DNA of 64,000 bases from positions 10,966,946 through 11,030,945 of the forward strand of contig OY979727.1 in assembly GCA_963855995.1 (NCBI GenBank). The letters are read 5' to 3'. The translations under genes and the position numbers were made by a program. The notes beneath the pieces are model-generated. The model saw only the letters and a list, made by a program, of their open reading frames with translations. It ran no database searches and was not told the origin of the DNA. Every line of letters begins with the position of its first letter. Positions within the stretch are counted from its first letter, which is position 1. Source of the DNA: Muricea muricata (lineage: Eukaryota; Cnidaria; Anthozoa; Malacalcyonacea; Plexauridae). Below, in pieces: positions 1 through 12,568 of the stretch.

Positions 1-2640
1 CAACTCTTTGTCGGGAAAATATTCACAAATGACGACCGGGGACAATTTGTTATTGTAAAAGGCACGAGTTCAGAATTTCCACTATTTATGCGTAGGGCTG
101 CTCCAACTAGGAAACGAGATTACACAACAGAGACAGACAAAGAACTCTTAATTGTCGCAGAACGATTCAATCACGAGATGAACTAATGTATTCAAATCTC
201 TTACTCTTAGCCAGTCACCGAGGTCATCACTATTTCATGACTGCCATTTCTACGTGACTGTTTGAAAACGTATGCCCGCGCCTTTTCAAAACGATTTTAC
301 ATATAATACTTGCTATTATTAATACTCACTCCAGCTCTTCGTAGTTATAGGGGTTTCTTTTGGAAAGAAATTATCGTTCGAGGCTGATTTCTACATGAGT
401 TCCATATTCAGGATGAGAAGGAGATATAACTTCCTTGAAATATGAGCTGAAATTTTCGCCTCGTTGGTTCGGTTTTCTTGGTGTGCTTGTTCGTGTAATT
501 TGACTTGCGGTTTTCTAATTTCAAATTTTGTTGTAGAATTAACTAGATTCCTATCAGTTAGATACAATTGTTCAATAAACACGGTCCGTAATTAATCCAC
601 TGGTTGCCCCGAGCGAAATTTTGCCGTATTTCTGAGCTATAATCCTTGGTCTAGTGATTTCTTTAGTAATGACAGAATATAGCTATGGCCAAGATCCGAA
701 TATCGACAGGGAGCTTTAAAATCCTACAATAATAAAACCCGTGCAAATATTGAGTGTTCTAAATCATGCTGTGATTATTGAAAACGTATTTAATATAGTA
801 AATTTTCGACTTCAGAGCCGAGTCATGTCAGCGCTAAAATGACAGAATTCTATGATTTTATGGGTATAATTTTGTCTGAAGATTACTTCGATTCAAGTCG
901 TGAATTTACTATGTTAAACGCGGCATTTTCAGACGCATAATTTTAAAACACTAGTACTCATTATTTGGACAAGCTTTTATTTTGGTAGCGCTATAGATTC
1001 AACTTTATAAATTGCAAATTGCTTTCATTTAAAAAACGAGCATAGGTCGGCTTTGTGTGTACATGTCGCCTAGTACCCAAACTCGTCGCAAGAAACGATA
1101 TATTAATATACAAAGTCTTTAAGTACAACAAGCTTAATATATAGTACACGTGCATGTCTTTATGAAAGCGTAAATTAGGCAAAATTATCAGGGCTTACGC
1201 GACAGAGGTTTATCAATTATTTTTGCTTTGATTTTCGAGCGAAATTTACGAAGGAAGAAAGTGGTAAATTTAGTGATAGTAGCTTACATATTGTAATGTA
1301 CTTAATAGCATTGTACAAAAATTGGGCACCAAAATCGAATCATAGAACTGCAGCGCTTTTCAATCATGTGCATTGATGGCAGGTCGAAATTTGATTAACT
1401 TGATAGACAAACTCCCTTTGCCATCTTTTTTATATACATGTATAATTGTATAAGCTTCATATGTTATATTCCTGACTTGACTTTATCCTTAAGTATACAA
1501 GTTTAAGACTTGTCCTGCTTTTCAGACAACTTTTTAAAAGTTATTTGTATCCGGAAGTATACTAACATCTCGCTTGCTTGTCTCTCAGTATGAACTTTAA
1601 TTATGCTTAAATATGTCATGCGAATTGTGCGCAATTGTTTGTACAAAAATTTGCCCTCTTTCTTGTATATTCAATTATCCGTGTAACTTTATTAGTAGCA
1701 GGCATTTCTAAAGCAAATAGATTTACCTATTCGCTAACCTTAGTATGTCAACAGAGATTTTTTGTTATACTGCTGAGCACAATGAAGCATGTAAATCCTT
1801 ATACAACTCCATAAATTTGTTAGTTCGCGTCTGTGTTTTACAACGAATATTTCGCTGTTTTTGTACTTTGTGGAACAAATGTAATATGAAGCTACTTTGA
1901 AAGTTTTTTGTGAAATATATACAATATATTTAAAATTGTTGTAGTTGCTTGAAAGTGGCGGGAATAAAAAGACGTACGTATTGCGAGATCTTGCGCGCAA
2001 GCGCTACTGTGGACGAACGGTATATATACGTCGTAGTTATTGCATCGTCCGAAATGCATACATGCAATTACTAACGTGCAATCTGTTGTTATTCCCAAAT
2101 CGCGTCCACGTCGCTCGGTAATAACAGCCACCGGCAGTTAGCGCAACGGGACACCAGCCGAAATCTGACAGCTTATGGGCGGGCACGACAATTTATTGAA
2201 AAATAAAAGCAATTTATTCGGTTGCAAATCTTTTTCAATTAGAAAAATAGAATATATTTAACAGAGTTTCCTCTTTCGTCACTGTATCCGTGCGATAAGC
2301 GCTCTTACGTAGCCTGCTTTGCGAATTTTGACGTCGTACTCAATTCAAATTGGTTTTTTCTGTCTTTAATGCATCGTTTAAGGCGTCGGCTTTCGATTTT
2401 GGCACTCCGAATTTGTATTAAGTAGTGCTCATCGCTAACCTTGTTTGGCTTTTGCGCGTGGTGCTTTGTCTGTAGAACTTTCGAGACATCGTTAAAGTTT
2501 GAATAAATTGCAATATGTGTATATATTAGCCGCCAAGGCATTATAGATGCTCCCTGTGGGAGACGGAACATTTAGACAAAACGCAAATCTTAAAATCAGT
2601 ATTAATTACACACGATGTTAAATCTATTAAGATTTCTAAT
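1..2640. other. No recognised gene (AT-rich non-coding)
   Basis: This stretch has only short open frames without splice-site support or recognisable motifs. It reads as AT-rich intergenic or intronic DNA. I see no tandem array, tRNA or clear transposon end in it. Confidence 0.5.
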
Positions 2641-2649
2641 CGGCAAGTT

Positions 2650-2898
2650 CTAAATCCTACCGTTGTCATGGCCGGAACTGGCTCGATGACCTGGCGCAAA
2701 CTCGTTGAATGCGGACTTTCCATAAATTCCGTTTTCCTGCTCCGTGGGCGCGAGGGAGTCGAGCACGGCAACTTGGGAGGGTTTTCCACTTCCATTCCCG
2801 CCATCTGCTTCGGCGCTTTCGAAACTGCCCTCTAAATCTGCGCCTTGAAACGAAAGCATTGAGAAATAGAAGTCCCATCCGTTGTGCAACCAGGCCAA
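2650..2898 (-). CDS. Possible exon of an unknown gene
   Basis: A patch of visibly higher GC than its surroundings (about 2,700-2,880) is open on the minus strand for about 80 codons. The predicted peptide is acidic and rich in Gly, Ser and Glu, with no domain I recognise. Two other frames are also open over the same bases, so the openness may simply reflect base composition. No convincing splice acceptor was found. It could be a first exon or a CpG-rich promoter patch. I do not assign a function. Confidence 0.15.
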   Translation of the reverse strand: MAWLHNGWDFYFSMLSFQGADLEGSFESAEADGGNGSGKPSQVAVLDSLAPTEQENGIYGKSAFNEFAPGHRASSGHDNGRI

Positions 2899-2989
2899 AA
2901 GGCCAATGGGTTATGTAAACTTTTTGTATAGACCGTATACCGAACCTCGTATTTAATTTCATTGATTAGTTAATAGCACTCATTTCAGA

Positions 2990-4229
2990 CGCGATTTTTT
3001 GATACGTATACTACTATTGTTAACGATTTTTATCCCAAGGTGATTTTTTGTGTTATTAGCGAGATAAAAATGCACTCTCTTAGCCCGCGCATATCATGTT
3101 ATTCTGTTCAGTAAGTAATTTTCTTTGACTCTCACTAGGATCTACTGTTCTACACGACGAGCATTGACTACTATGGACAAAGCTGGTCGGGCTTAAGTCA
3201 AATCTTTTTAAGATTGAAAATTTCGACTTCAAATTGATCCGTTTAAGAAGCTAAACGGTTTATTCATAATTTTATAGCTTTGCCTTGGCGGATGTGCGGA
3301 TTATAGACCCAATATCAGATCAATTAAGGATTTGAATCAAAATCTGAAAGTATTATCATCAAACTGTTCTAGCTAGAAGATAGCGTTTTAGGGCGTCGAT
3401 TGCGATTTTCAGTAGCTTAAAATAGAATGTCTGTCCTGCGAAATAAATCTACACCTTACCTTGGTTAGCAGTGCCGTGAAGGGCGTTCTGTGCCATACTG
3501 TGGGTTCGTTTTGCAGTCTTGACTAGGAACGATTTCGGCATTATGATATTGATTGATGAGATCCAGCCCTCTTCTCTCAACAGTATGTGAAGTTTTATGC
3601 TCAAGGTGAAAGCGTTTCGGCGTTTTATGCGTTCTGCTGTGACATTTCGTAAACGCTTGCGCGCAATCCCTAGACGTCATTTCTGACAGTTGAACAGGTC
3701 GTTGCTGTGGTGACCACGGGTGGAGAATCTCGCGCGTGCGCAGTCGCAAGCGCTAACAGGTGCTTGCCATTTTGTGTTATTGGCTTTCGCTGGGATTTTT
3801 ATTGTTCTTTGCACAATGTCCCACCTTTTTGCCGTGAAATCCCGATTGATTAATGCTGTGATTTATATTATTAACACAGCGAGTTTTTTTGTCAAATTTT
3901 GGGAGAAAATTTTTTTGTGCGAAATAAAGCGTGCAGAATGAAATTAAGTTCGTACGGACACGTATGTTTTGCGCTCAAGTGCCTTTACCCAATACAGACA
4001 ATTTAGCCTGTGCCGCTTTATAAGGAATTCAAACAAACGCATTCAAGTCAAGAGCCTGACAATCATCAATGTTAAGCTTTAATAATGTTTATTCGAACGA
4101 TCTTAAGGGTTTTATTTTTGAATGTCAAACGCTTCGCGTTAAACATCTGCCCCTGCAATCTATATTTGACACGCTAATATAATCATTTAATTAAATATGT
4201 GACTATGTTATTACTGTATTATGTAGGCA
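2990..4229. other. No recognised gene
   Basis: Non-coding by inspection. A small open frame on each strand around 3,465-3,940 lacks recognisable motifs and splice-site support, so I treat it as chance. Confidence 0.4.
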
Positions 4230-4541
4230 ATGTGGGAGCATGATTATGCGTCGATATTAAGCACTTATGAACGGCAGAAAGACATTAGGATTTCGAGAGC
4301 TTTTAGCAGACGCTTCTTCGAAACAATGAGTGGTCGAGCTTTATTACGCACGTTATCGACTTCGAAACTCGATGATTTAATTGCTATTTCGAAGAGTAAG
4401 CCACACATCAAGTGCTTTACATTTATTCGGAGCAACAAAGTTAGTCGATGCGCGGAGGAAATTAACATGCAGAATCACTATATGGAGGTAGTAACACCTC
4501 CCACGCTTATAAAAGACGCTTCTCGATATACAACAAGTTAA
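4230..4541 (+). CDS. Possible coding segment, unknown
   Basis: An ATG-initiated frame of 103 codons with mixed amino-acid composition (charged residues spread through it, few low-complexity runs) stands out from the surrounding AT-rich DNA. No domain is recognised, there is no neighbouring exon to join it to, and the opposite strand is open over part of it too. It may be a chance frame, an exon or a decayed mobile-element piece. Confidence 0.15.
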   Translation: MWEHDYASILSTYERQKDIRISRAFSRRFFETMSGRALLRTLSTSKLDDLIAISKSKPHIKCFTFIRSNKVSRCAEEINMQNHYMEVVTPPTLIKDASRYTTS

Positions 4542-7300
4542 CAATTCGAAAAGTCATAACATGGCTAATCGTCGAAGTCGAGTCACAAATTTCGGCCATT
4601 CCTTGTTACAAATCAAGAAATAAACGACAAATATCGGCCTTCCGCCATCTTGGGCTCTCATTATAGACTCGCATTCACACGTTACTGACTCCAGTATGTG
4701 TAGAGCTCACTGCTTTATGTTTACGTCGATGAACTGTGTATAGACTGGACCGCTAAATCTTGGGAAAACCATTAGGGAAATCCAACATGGCGGCTGAGGA
4801 AATGATATCTTTTATCTTACTTTATTTAACATGAAATGACTTTGGGTGAAGGTTTGACAGTGCTTACGAAATGCAGCTAGTGACATTTCAAGTATATTTT
4901 TTTTCGAATCGTTAATCATCCACTGAATTTGAAATAAATCTGGATCAATGAAAATTTATTAAGACAGGAAGTTGGCTGCTCACTATAGGGTACACAACGG
5001 TATAGGATCTTTTACCACAAGCAACAATTCAGTGATATTCGACGTCTTCAGCGAAGGCCCTTTGCAAGTTTGTAAATTAGTAAACCCCTAGTAACTTTTC
5101 GAATCTTTTCGGCTTTGCAGGAGAAGAAATGACTAAGAGTAAGTAAATAAAACTACCAATGTTGTTTTTTCAACTAACAAATCTACGCCGTTTTTTAGAT
5201 GTCCAACCGACATACCTACACCTAAAATTTCATGTACATAACACACCTAAAATTTCATGTGAAACTTGCCGCAAGAAAACAAGCAATGTGAACTCCTGAA
5301 GAATTAGACGTCATTTTAATTTAAATTTTCCGGCGATAAATCATTATTTAATAAATAAAAATATCAACTGCTTTTATATCATCCGGATACAAGCGATTAG
5401 CAGCGAAAATGATATTAATTTCTCATATTTCTTGCATGTTTATTGTATTACAACATCACTCGAAACCGTAAACTGTCATGAAATTTGGGGAGTTTTCACT
5501 GTCAAACTAATTAACATGTGTTCATAACATAATAATAGAATAGATGGGGTGATATTACAGTTAAAATTATTCTCCCAAGCTACTGCTTGGAAAATAGACT
5601 ACTTTCATATGGCAAATCATTTTTTTTTTATGAAATTTGTCGGCAAAAACCTACTAGTTATTAAGAATATATAACTTTTTTGTTCGTGACAGAATTGAGC
5701 GGTGCACTTTGTTAATGTTAACTACAATAAAATTCATCACGAACTTGAGGTCAGAACAAAGACCAAAAGGCAAGCGGTCTTGAATTAATGAGATTTAGTC
5801 TGTATTATAACGACTCCGTATTATAAGGACTGTCTTGTGCGAAGCAAGGCGCCGCCATGTTTGTTATTATGATGAATCACTTGTACACAAATTACGCATA
5901 TTCAAAACGAAATGGACAATAATTGACTTTAAATGAACTAAACATGAATGGGATGGCTTGACATGCTTGAAGCTTTAATTGCAAGGCAGTCAAGCTCACT
6001 TCATTATGTTCTAAGGAAATGAACGTTCTTTCATATTATAAATTCAAACTATATATGTCCTAATGACTAATCTGATCAGCTGTTGACCCTTCGACGTAAA
6101 CATAGTTGAAGAATTCTTAATCAAAATCGCTAAAGTAGTAAGGCTTCGAACAAGCCGCTGAATTGTTATCGGACGAAAGTCTTCTAATTTCCAAAAACAA
6201 TCGAAAAACATTTTACAATACTATTGTTTGAAACTTTTTTGGGATAAAACGTAAAAATATGTGAGAATTCTTAAAAAAAGAATTCATTGTCAATGAGCCG
6301 AATGTTGTCGATTTCATCGCACGCAAACCTTTGCAAGGCAGGTGGTTGCTTTCAAAGCTTTTGACAACTCTTTGAATTAAGGGAAGAGCTTGAAGGTTCT
6401 TGTCCTTGAGACTAACAGCCTCCGTGCAAATGTGATTTAGTAATGCTCGCTATGCAGCTATTCTTGAGTGTGATTCGCAGTATAATCATTACTTAATGCA
6501 TTACGTTTTTCAAAACGCTTGGTTAGAACTGCCGAACTGAATTGCGCTTAACTCACACAGATATAAAGCATGCAGCGAATAAAATTGTGAGCACAGCGCG
6601 GGGAGAATAATGTTGTATAAACATCAATGTTGGATCTGCGTTATATTTTCCGTTTCGTTTTCAATGTTGACAAATGTAGTTCTATGTTAAAATTGGAAGG
6701 GCTTCCGTAGAAATTTAAGAAACCCCTAACAAGAATAACTAGAGTCATAGGTATATATGCACATGCGATTTGTGCGACCATGTCGGACATGGATAGTTAG
6801 GGAATGGATAGGAAACTTGTGGTCGCCTGTGATGTTTTCAGCAAGCAAATAATGACATCACCAAACTCTCGAGTAACTGAACTTTTAGCAATAATACAGT
6901 TAAACATTTTAACTCAAAAACAAATAAATATGACTGCGCAATTTTGTTATGAAATATCAAAGTATTTCTAGTCTATTTTAGCAAATATTTCAAGAACTAA
7001 ACAGTTAAAACTACATCCCAAATTTCAGTTCAATCAACGGTAGTTTTTGGGACGCCATTTTCGTAGCTACCAAAGTAAGAAATTCAAAACAAAGAAAACG
7101 TTCACCTCATATATTTTGTTGTGGCGTAAGCATGTTTGTAAAACTATGAGACCAATTTAAGCTTCAATATTACTGTTTGACATCGAAAAATAGATAGATA
7201 GAAAAATGCCGAATAATAGAACAACATTCACGATCACTCGTGACATCAAAAATCGCAACTAAGTTTCAACACTGACGCCAGCTAGTGTCCTATGCGACAA
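4542..7300. other. No recognised gene
   Basis: AT-rich DNA with stops in all frames at short intervals. I see no repeat array or RNA gene here. Confidence 0.45.
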
Positions 7301-7618
7301 ATCTCACAACCGAAAAAGTTGTTTGAGTACGAGAGTAGAGTTTTAGTGGTTAATATAACCCTTACTCCGAGGGTTTTTCTCCGGGTGCTCCCCTTTTTTT
7401 CCTTCTTATCTCACAAATGAAAAATCTAAGTTGTTTGAGTCCGAGAGTAGAGTTTTTGTAGTTGATCTAACCCCTGCTTTGAGGGTTTTTCTCCGGGAAC
7501 TCCGGTTTTTCTCCCTCTTATCTCACAACCGAAAAAACCTAAGTTGTTTCAGCACGAGAGTAGTTCTGTAGTTAATCTAACCCCTGCTTTGCGGGTTTAT
7601 CTCTGGTTACTTGTGAAA
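7301..7618. repeat. Tandem repeat, about 107-112-bp unit, three copies
   Basis: Three head-to-tail units begin at 7,301, 7,408 and 7,520, each opening with ATCTCACAA and containing GAGAGTAG, TCTAACCCCTGCTTTG-like and GGGTTTTTCTCCGGG motifs. Spacing is 107 and 112 bases. The unit looks like part of a dispersed repeat seen in marine invertebrate genomes, but that link is from memory and not checked. No coding potential. Confidence 0.7.
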
Positions 7619-7797
7619 CTCATTAATAATTCATGAAGAAAACACAAAAGAAATCATGAGCGTGAAGGAGTCTGTATACTCTGATACAGAATTCTGTTGA
7701 TTTTAATAACTTTTAACTTTGATTTTCTCGTCTTATATAAGATGTATTTTAAAAGTTACTTCGCAAACCGATCTATAAAATTGGAGAGTTTCACAAG

Positions 7798-7900
7798 CTA
7801 TTTACAAAATTCGCATCCGTGTTGTATCAGATATACAACTCTCGCCTTCGGCTCGAGTTTGTATATGCTGATACAACACGGCCGCTCATGTTGTAAATAG
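7798..7900. repeat. Inverted-repeat hairpin (MITE-like)
   Basis: Two arms of about 47 bases (7,798-7,844 and 7,854-7,900) are near-perfect reverse complements around a GCCTTCGGC turn. The outer tips are CTATTTACAA and its complement. The structure is that of a miniature inverted-repeat element or a cruciform-forming hairpin. Target duplications are not obvious. Confidence 0.7.
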
Positions 7901-7904
7901 TACA

Positions 7905-9820
7905 TATAAAACGGTCAAATACAGCGAACACCAATCATGTTATTTCAATTTCGGGCGTTGGCCCACGTCGCGTTTGACACGGCTCAACGTTGCGTTTGAC
8001 CCGTCTCAACCTTGCGTTGACATAACGAAACTTATAGTCGAAAATTCGGCGCGCGGCGCACTTATCTGCAAACAGCTGTATCAGTTCTGCTGCAGTAATA
8101 AACCTCTTTAGTTTAGATTTTTGCCATACCAGACAGTCATACTATAAAAATTTTGGCTCCACATGCAAAGGCATTTTATAGACTTGAATTAGACAATCCC
8201 CAGGTACAAGAAGGTTTAATTATTTTTATCCCCTTATTCCGCTCGAAGCTTTTTTTCTATTATTTTCAACGTGGTCTTTTCATTTCAACTTGTTGTCAAA
8301 TACCATACCAAAGCTTTTAGTTGTTTTAACAGTATTTATATAATCTTCGCTTATTTTAATTGTCGAATTTATATATCAATCTTGTTTAGTAAATGACAAC
8401 AGCCAGTAATCATATATTCTGTTTCAGAAACATCAAAAGTTTGTTTGTTTGCCACTAACCATTGAAAAAAGTTGCATTGAATTTTGCCCCTATTTCATTT
8501 ACGCAACTGCACATGCTGAGATATTAGTGTCATCTACAAACGATATTTTTAAGAACATTCCGTAATGTTGGCAGAGAAACATTTTTCAATGCTGTTTTCA
8601 CGAACATTGCAACATGTTGTTCATTGTCTTTTGGGCATACTTCAGAATACGTGGCGTAAGGCGGCGCATATTGAGTTGAAGAAAGATAAATTTTGGATTT
8701 TTTGCAGGTGCATAAACTCAAGAAAAATGCATCGTTTAGATTTTCATATCGAATAAATAATGCATGTTATTGGTTTAAAATTAATGAGGTCTAGAGGGAG
8801 CATTTGTTTTTTTTTATTTTGTTAGATAAGATAAATTCTGATTTTAAAGGGGCAAAATTAAATTTTGAGATGATGAATGAGATGTTATAGAAAATTTGTT
8901 CCTATTTTTGATTTTGAGATAGTAATTAGTCGAGAGACAATTAACACACGAGAACGATGTTCATTGAACTTAAGATAACAAAATGAAGCTGTGATGCCTG
9001 TGCAGCTACTGTAGTTGTGCCATTATGAACTGTTGTTCAAAGAACTTGACAACAGAAAAGAACTGAAAGCGGACTTGATGAAAATTGTAGGTTTTACCGG
9101 CGAGTTTGTTATCATGAGTTGCATGAAGTTGCATCAAACGTCTGGGAAAATCAGACTTGGTGCAACTTAATTCTTGCAGATTTGCTATAAGTTGTTGAAA
9201 CAATTAACTTTCGCCAAACGCCTGGAGAATCAACTTGCATCAAGCAAGCTGACAACTTGCAGCAGACTTGTTATCATCATAAGCCGAACCATGAGATGCA
9301 AACACATCCTGATATCAGCTTCATGAATGCAAAACAACAAGCCCGCAGCAGACGGCTGCAGCATGTGCGCTTTTGATCGAGAAATAGTGAAGATCATCTT
9401 TAAACTAATATTACTCTGTATTGAATAACTTTCTCTAAATTATTTTACCTGAAGGCCAAACAAAGATCATGCCTTATTGATCTTTCATTTATACTAGGTA
9501 TAGTTCAGTCAGTTCTAAAGTGTTCTTCCTAGAGGTCAATGCAGTAAGGATCATCTCTTATCGATCCAGTTTTCCTGCAGAACAAACTTAGACTAAAACT
9601 AATTCTTCATTTAAAGGCTCATCTAGATTGCTGCTGTATATGCTTACTTGGTAACTGTATGTATTTAGTTTGGCTTTGCTGATAGTAACATAGGATCAAG
9701 ATCTCAACTTTGTATGCTAATTTTTAGCCAGAAAAAATTTAGCTGATGGCAGTTGTTCAGTGTGTTGTTATTCCATTCCATTCCGTTTTATCATTTCCAT
9801 TTGTCAGACATAGGAAGAAT
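7905..9820. other. No recognised gene
   Basis: Non-coding by inspection. From about 9,000 to 9,370 there is a region enriched in AACTTG/CAAGTT words, resembling the short-palindrome repeats found at 14.5 and 57.8 kb, but without clear ends. Confidence 0.4.
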
Positions 9821-9822
9821 AT

Positions 9823-10017
9823 GTGGTGTCTATCCTTCTTCACTCACCATGCAGAGACAATAAAATTTCACAGCGGTTCCAACATAAGAAGGTACAGGAT
9901 CTAAGTATTTTCGTCAAGGCTGATGCATACGGTATCGTATCTCAAATCAATTCCAACTCTGCATCATGCAAGCAATCGGCGTTGTCTCGTGCATGGAAGA
10001 TTCTGGAAGAATTCTAG
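9823..10017 (+). CDS. Possible coding fragment, unknown
   Basis: An open frame of about 64 codons with balanced composition ends in TAG at about 10,015. It has no ATG in frame at its left end, so it would have to be an exon. I recognise no family, and no good acceptor could be confirmed. Confidence 0.12.
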   Translation: MVSILLHSPCRDNKISQRFQHKKVQDLSIFVKADAYGIVSQINSNSASCKQSALSRAWKILEEF

Positions 10018-10503
10018 AATGATTTCAGCTTTAGAGTAAATTTTGATCTGGGCAAGAAGAACGAAATTTATCATTACAGTCAGAAAGAGCTTCTTAAAAT
10101 TGATAAAATTTGAAAGTTTTGTCGCAAAATGTTGTAAAATGCATACGGAGTTCTGCGAAGTTTGTACATATATCACGAGCTAAATTACAACCACTCTCTC
10201 TTCATTTTGTCCACACGTAATACAAAAATATGCACTAGCAAAATTTTCTAGGCTACATTTTTCTGTGTTTTACAACATTGCGCAACTGAACTTTGCAATT
10301 CTACTAATTTTAAGATGATCTTTCCATAACTGTGCTGATAGATTTCATTCTTCTTTACTTTAGTCTGTTGGTGGAGTCGTCTACCGAAAGTTGCGCAATG
10401 CTTGGAGCAAACGCCTTTCGCGTGTTGTGATTGTGAAATAAATCTTCAGTTCGAACTTCAGTTTAAAATTTCGATGAATACCTGTATATGACGAAAATCA
10501 TGG

Positions 10504-10707
10504 GTGATTATCTTCGGCATTTTTTTTTTGCTACGAATGTTGTCGATTGTTGAGTGGGTGGAAGTATCGGGCAATCAAGTCATTTATCCGATCACTCCAC
10601 GAATGCTGAAACTGAATGATAAGGTGCCTGCCGAAGTCTTCTTTCCAAAGTCTTGTAAAGACTTGGTCGGAGTGAACTACATTTCAAAACCATCCTCAGA
10701 GATGTGA
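10504..10707 (+). CDS. Possible terminal exon, unknown
   Basis: After a polypyrimidine-like run near 10,520 a frame stays open for about 60 codons and ends in TGA at 10,705-10,707. Its composition is less AT-rich than its neighbours and the peptide is protein-like (VEWVEVSGNQVIYP early in the frame). No domain is recognised. It could be a 3' exon or a retroelement remnant. Confidence 0.18.
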   Translation: MIIFGIFFLLRMLSIVEWVEVSGNQVIYPITPRMLKLNDKVPAEVFFPKSCKDLVGVNYISKPSSEM

Positions 10708-10756
10708 AAAACTAGATTCATATTAATCTGACACTGCAGAGAACAACGAAAAATTC

Positions 10757-10830
10757 GTTGTCTCGAGCGGGATTCGAACTCGCATCTTCGGGTTTCTAGA
10801 CCGCCGCTCTACCAATTGAGCTATTGAGCC
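10757..10830 (-). repeat. tRNA-like SINE head
   Basis: Read on the minus strand, this has a tRNA layout: an A-box (TAGCTCAATTGGTAGAG) and a B-box (GTTCGAATCC). Acceptor, D, anticodon and T arms are spaced as in a tRNA of about 72 nt. The acceptor stem has two mismatches, the anticodon stem two and the T stem one. The variable loop is short although the anticodon position reads AGA (serine). I call it a tRNA-derived SINE head or tRNA pseudogene rather than a working tRNA. A short hairpin (ACAACGAA/TTCGTTGT) lies next to it. Confidence 0.6.
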
Positions 10831-10989
10831 AACTGGGATTGGTAGCGAGTCTTATCCAATTTAAGTGCCCGAAATATTTTTGTGACGACTTAACGCTTGT
10901 CTTTGAGGACGCGCAGGGCAAAAATGTGAGCTGCATCTTTGGCATAGTTTATCCCAGCGGTGACAGGACCTTGATAACATGATAAGTCA

Positions 10990-11345
10990 CGTTAACGTGC
11001 TACCAACGTTATTCTTACGTTGTTTTATAAACATTCGTTCAACATTAGCAACACAGACGTCGATATAAAGTCCATTCATGCTTGACTTTATGACGTTGAT
11101 TTCGCTTGTAATCTCAACGTCAATTCAACGTTCAAATATGGTTGATGAGATTTGAAAGTTGTCTCAACGTTGTCCCAAGTCAAGCAATAACGTTGATCAA
11201 ATTTGCATTTTCATTTTCAACGTCGCTTCAACATCTTGAATGTGATTCAACCCTATGTCGTCCATTGTAGCATATTTGCTACACTGAATGTCAATACTAG
11301 TTTTAAACGTTGGTTCAACGTTTGACCAACCTAATTTTACAGCTG
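10990..11345. repeat. CAACGT/ACGTTG-rich repeat region
   Basis: The words CAACGT and ACGTTG occur about ten times in 350 bases in both orientations, for example TTCAACGTT, TGACGTTGAT and GGTTCAACGTTTGACC. This gives many short inverted repeats. It looks like the body of a palindromic MITE-like or satellite-like element. I could not fix its ends. Confidence 0.5.
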
Positions 11346-12568
11346 GACATTAATTAAGACATGTGCATTTACACGTGCGACTTACAGTGCTATATTCTAT
11401 TTTTGGTGGGTACGAATGAGTAGACTGATAGTGACTAATGTCAAAGCGATTATTCACATCGTCTAAAAGGTAATTATACAAAAACTATATTTTCTTTTCT
11501 AAATGAGCTTTTATAATTACTTTTGATTGCGTGCCCATGCATGTATAGTTTGATAAAGACTTAATGAACTTAGGAGATAAATGGACTATACTCGAGAACT
11601 ACAGTAACAGTAGCAATGATGTATGCTGATGTAATCACATGCAGTCTGTGATAAACTTAAGTTTTTCTCGAGCAAAAATAACATGTCTCATATAAGTTGC
11701 ATAACATGCCTTTCAATTTAGTGTTATAAAGTTTAATTCTATTAATAACGTTTACGCATTAAAGAGATTATTTGAGGGTTGATGGTTATCTGTTTGAAGT
11801 AGATATGCATGTTTGATGCCTGGGTTGTTTTCGGCGGTGGAGTGTAGATGTAAAATATATACTCAGTTTTTTTAAGCAAGTATATATATGTCTGATTTTG
11901 TCCGCACAGCATGCATGCAGTATTTGATAGCGCAAACTATTGTGTAATATATCTTTGGTAGGAATTTTTTTAAATCATCATTTGCCATGCATATACATTT
12001 CTGCCATATAAATCCTCATTGGGCAAATTTGGGTATTAGGAGCAAATATTTATATTTTTGTTCTTAATTTTATGTGATTGCTTTGAATTCTTATGTAGTT
12101 CTTTTCTTCTAAAAACATCACCGACCATAATCTACAGCTTTTGTATACAAAATTTTAAAATGTGCAAAGCATTTTGCAGTTTGCCAGCATGTCTTATGAT
12201 AAATCATTAGAACATGTGAGGAATTTGGGAACGAGTTTTCAACTCGAATGAGAACAACAAGACACATACAAACTTTAACTGTGATATAGATTGCCAATGG
12301 AAATATAGGCGTGAGGCTTTGTTGGACTTACTTCGTGCTGCCGTGCGATATTTATCAGAGATAAAAACAGGTATACTGAACATAAATGCAATGCCCACTT
12401 CGTTAATTTGAATAAAAATCGATATTTTTAAACTCGAAGTGTTGTCCCCACCTGTTGTTAGTCTCTTGCGAACTTCCATGCTTAAAGCTGTTCAAAAAAT
12501 TCCTCTGTCGATTTATCTAAAATAATCGTTAAGTTTTATATCATTTTTGCGTGAATCTATAATTCGCT
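11346..12568. other. 5' flank of the GFI1-like gene
   Basis: No gene recognised. It would include the promoter and 5' UTR of the zinc-finger gene that starts at 12,569, but I cannot place a transcription start or a convincing TATA box. An antisense frame at 12,207-12,479 is open but has no support. Confidence 0.35.

Noticed and set aside
10757..10830. Functional tRNA gene on the minus strand
   Set aside because: Boxes A and B are good, but acceptor, anticodon and T stems have mismatches. The AGA anticodon does not fit the short variable loop.
12207..12479. Antisense gene upstream of the GFI1-like start
   Set aside because: An open frame only; no motif and no splice support.
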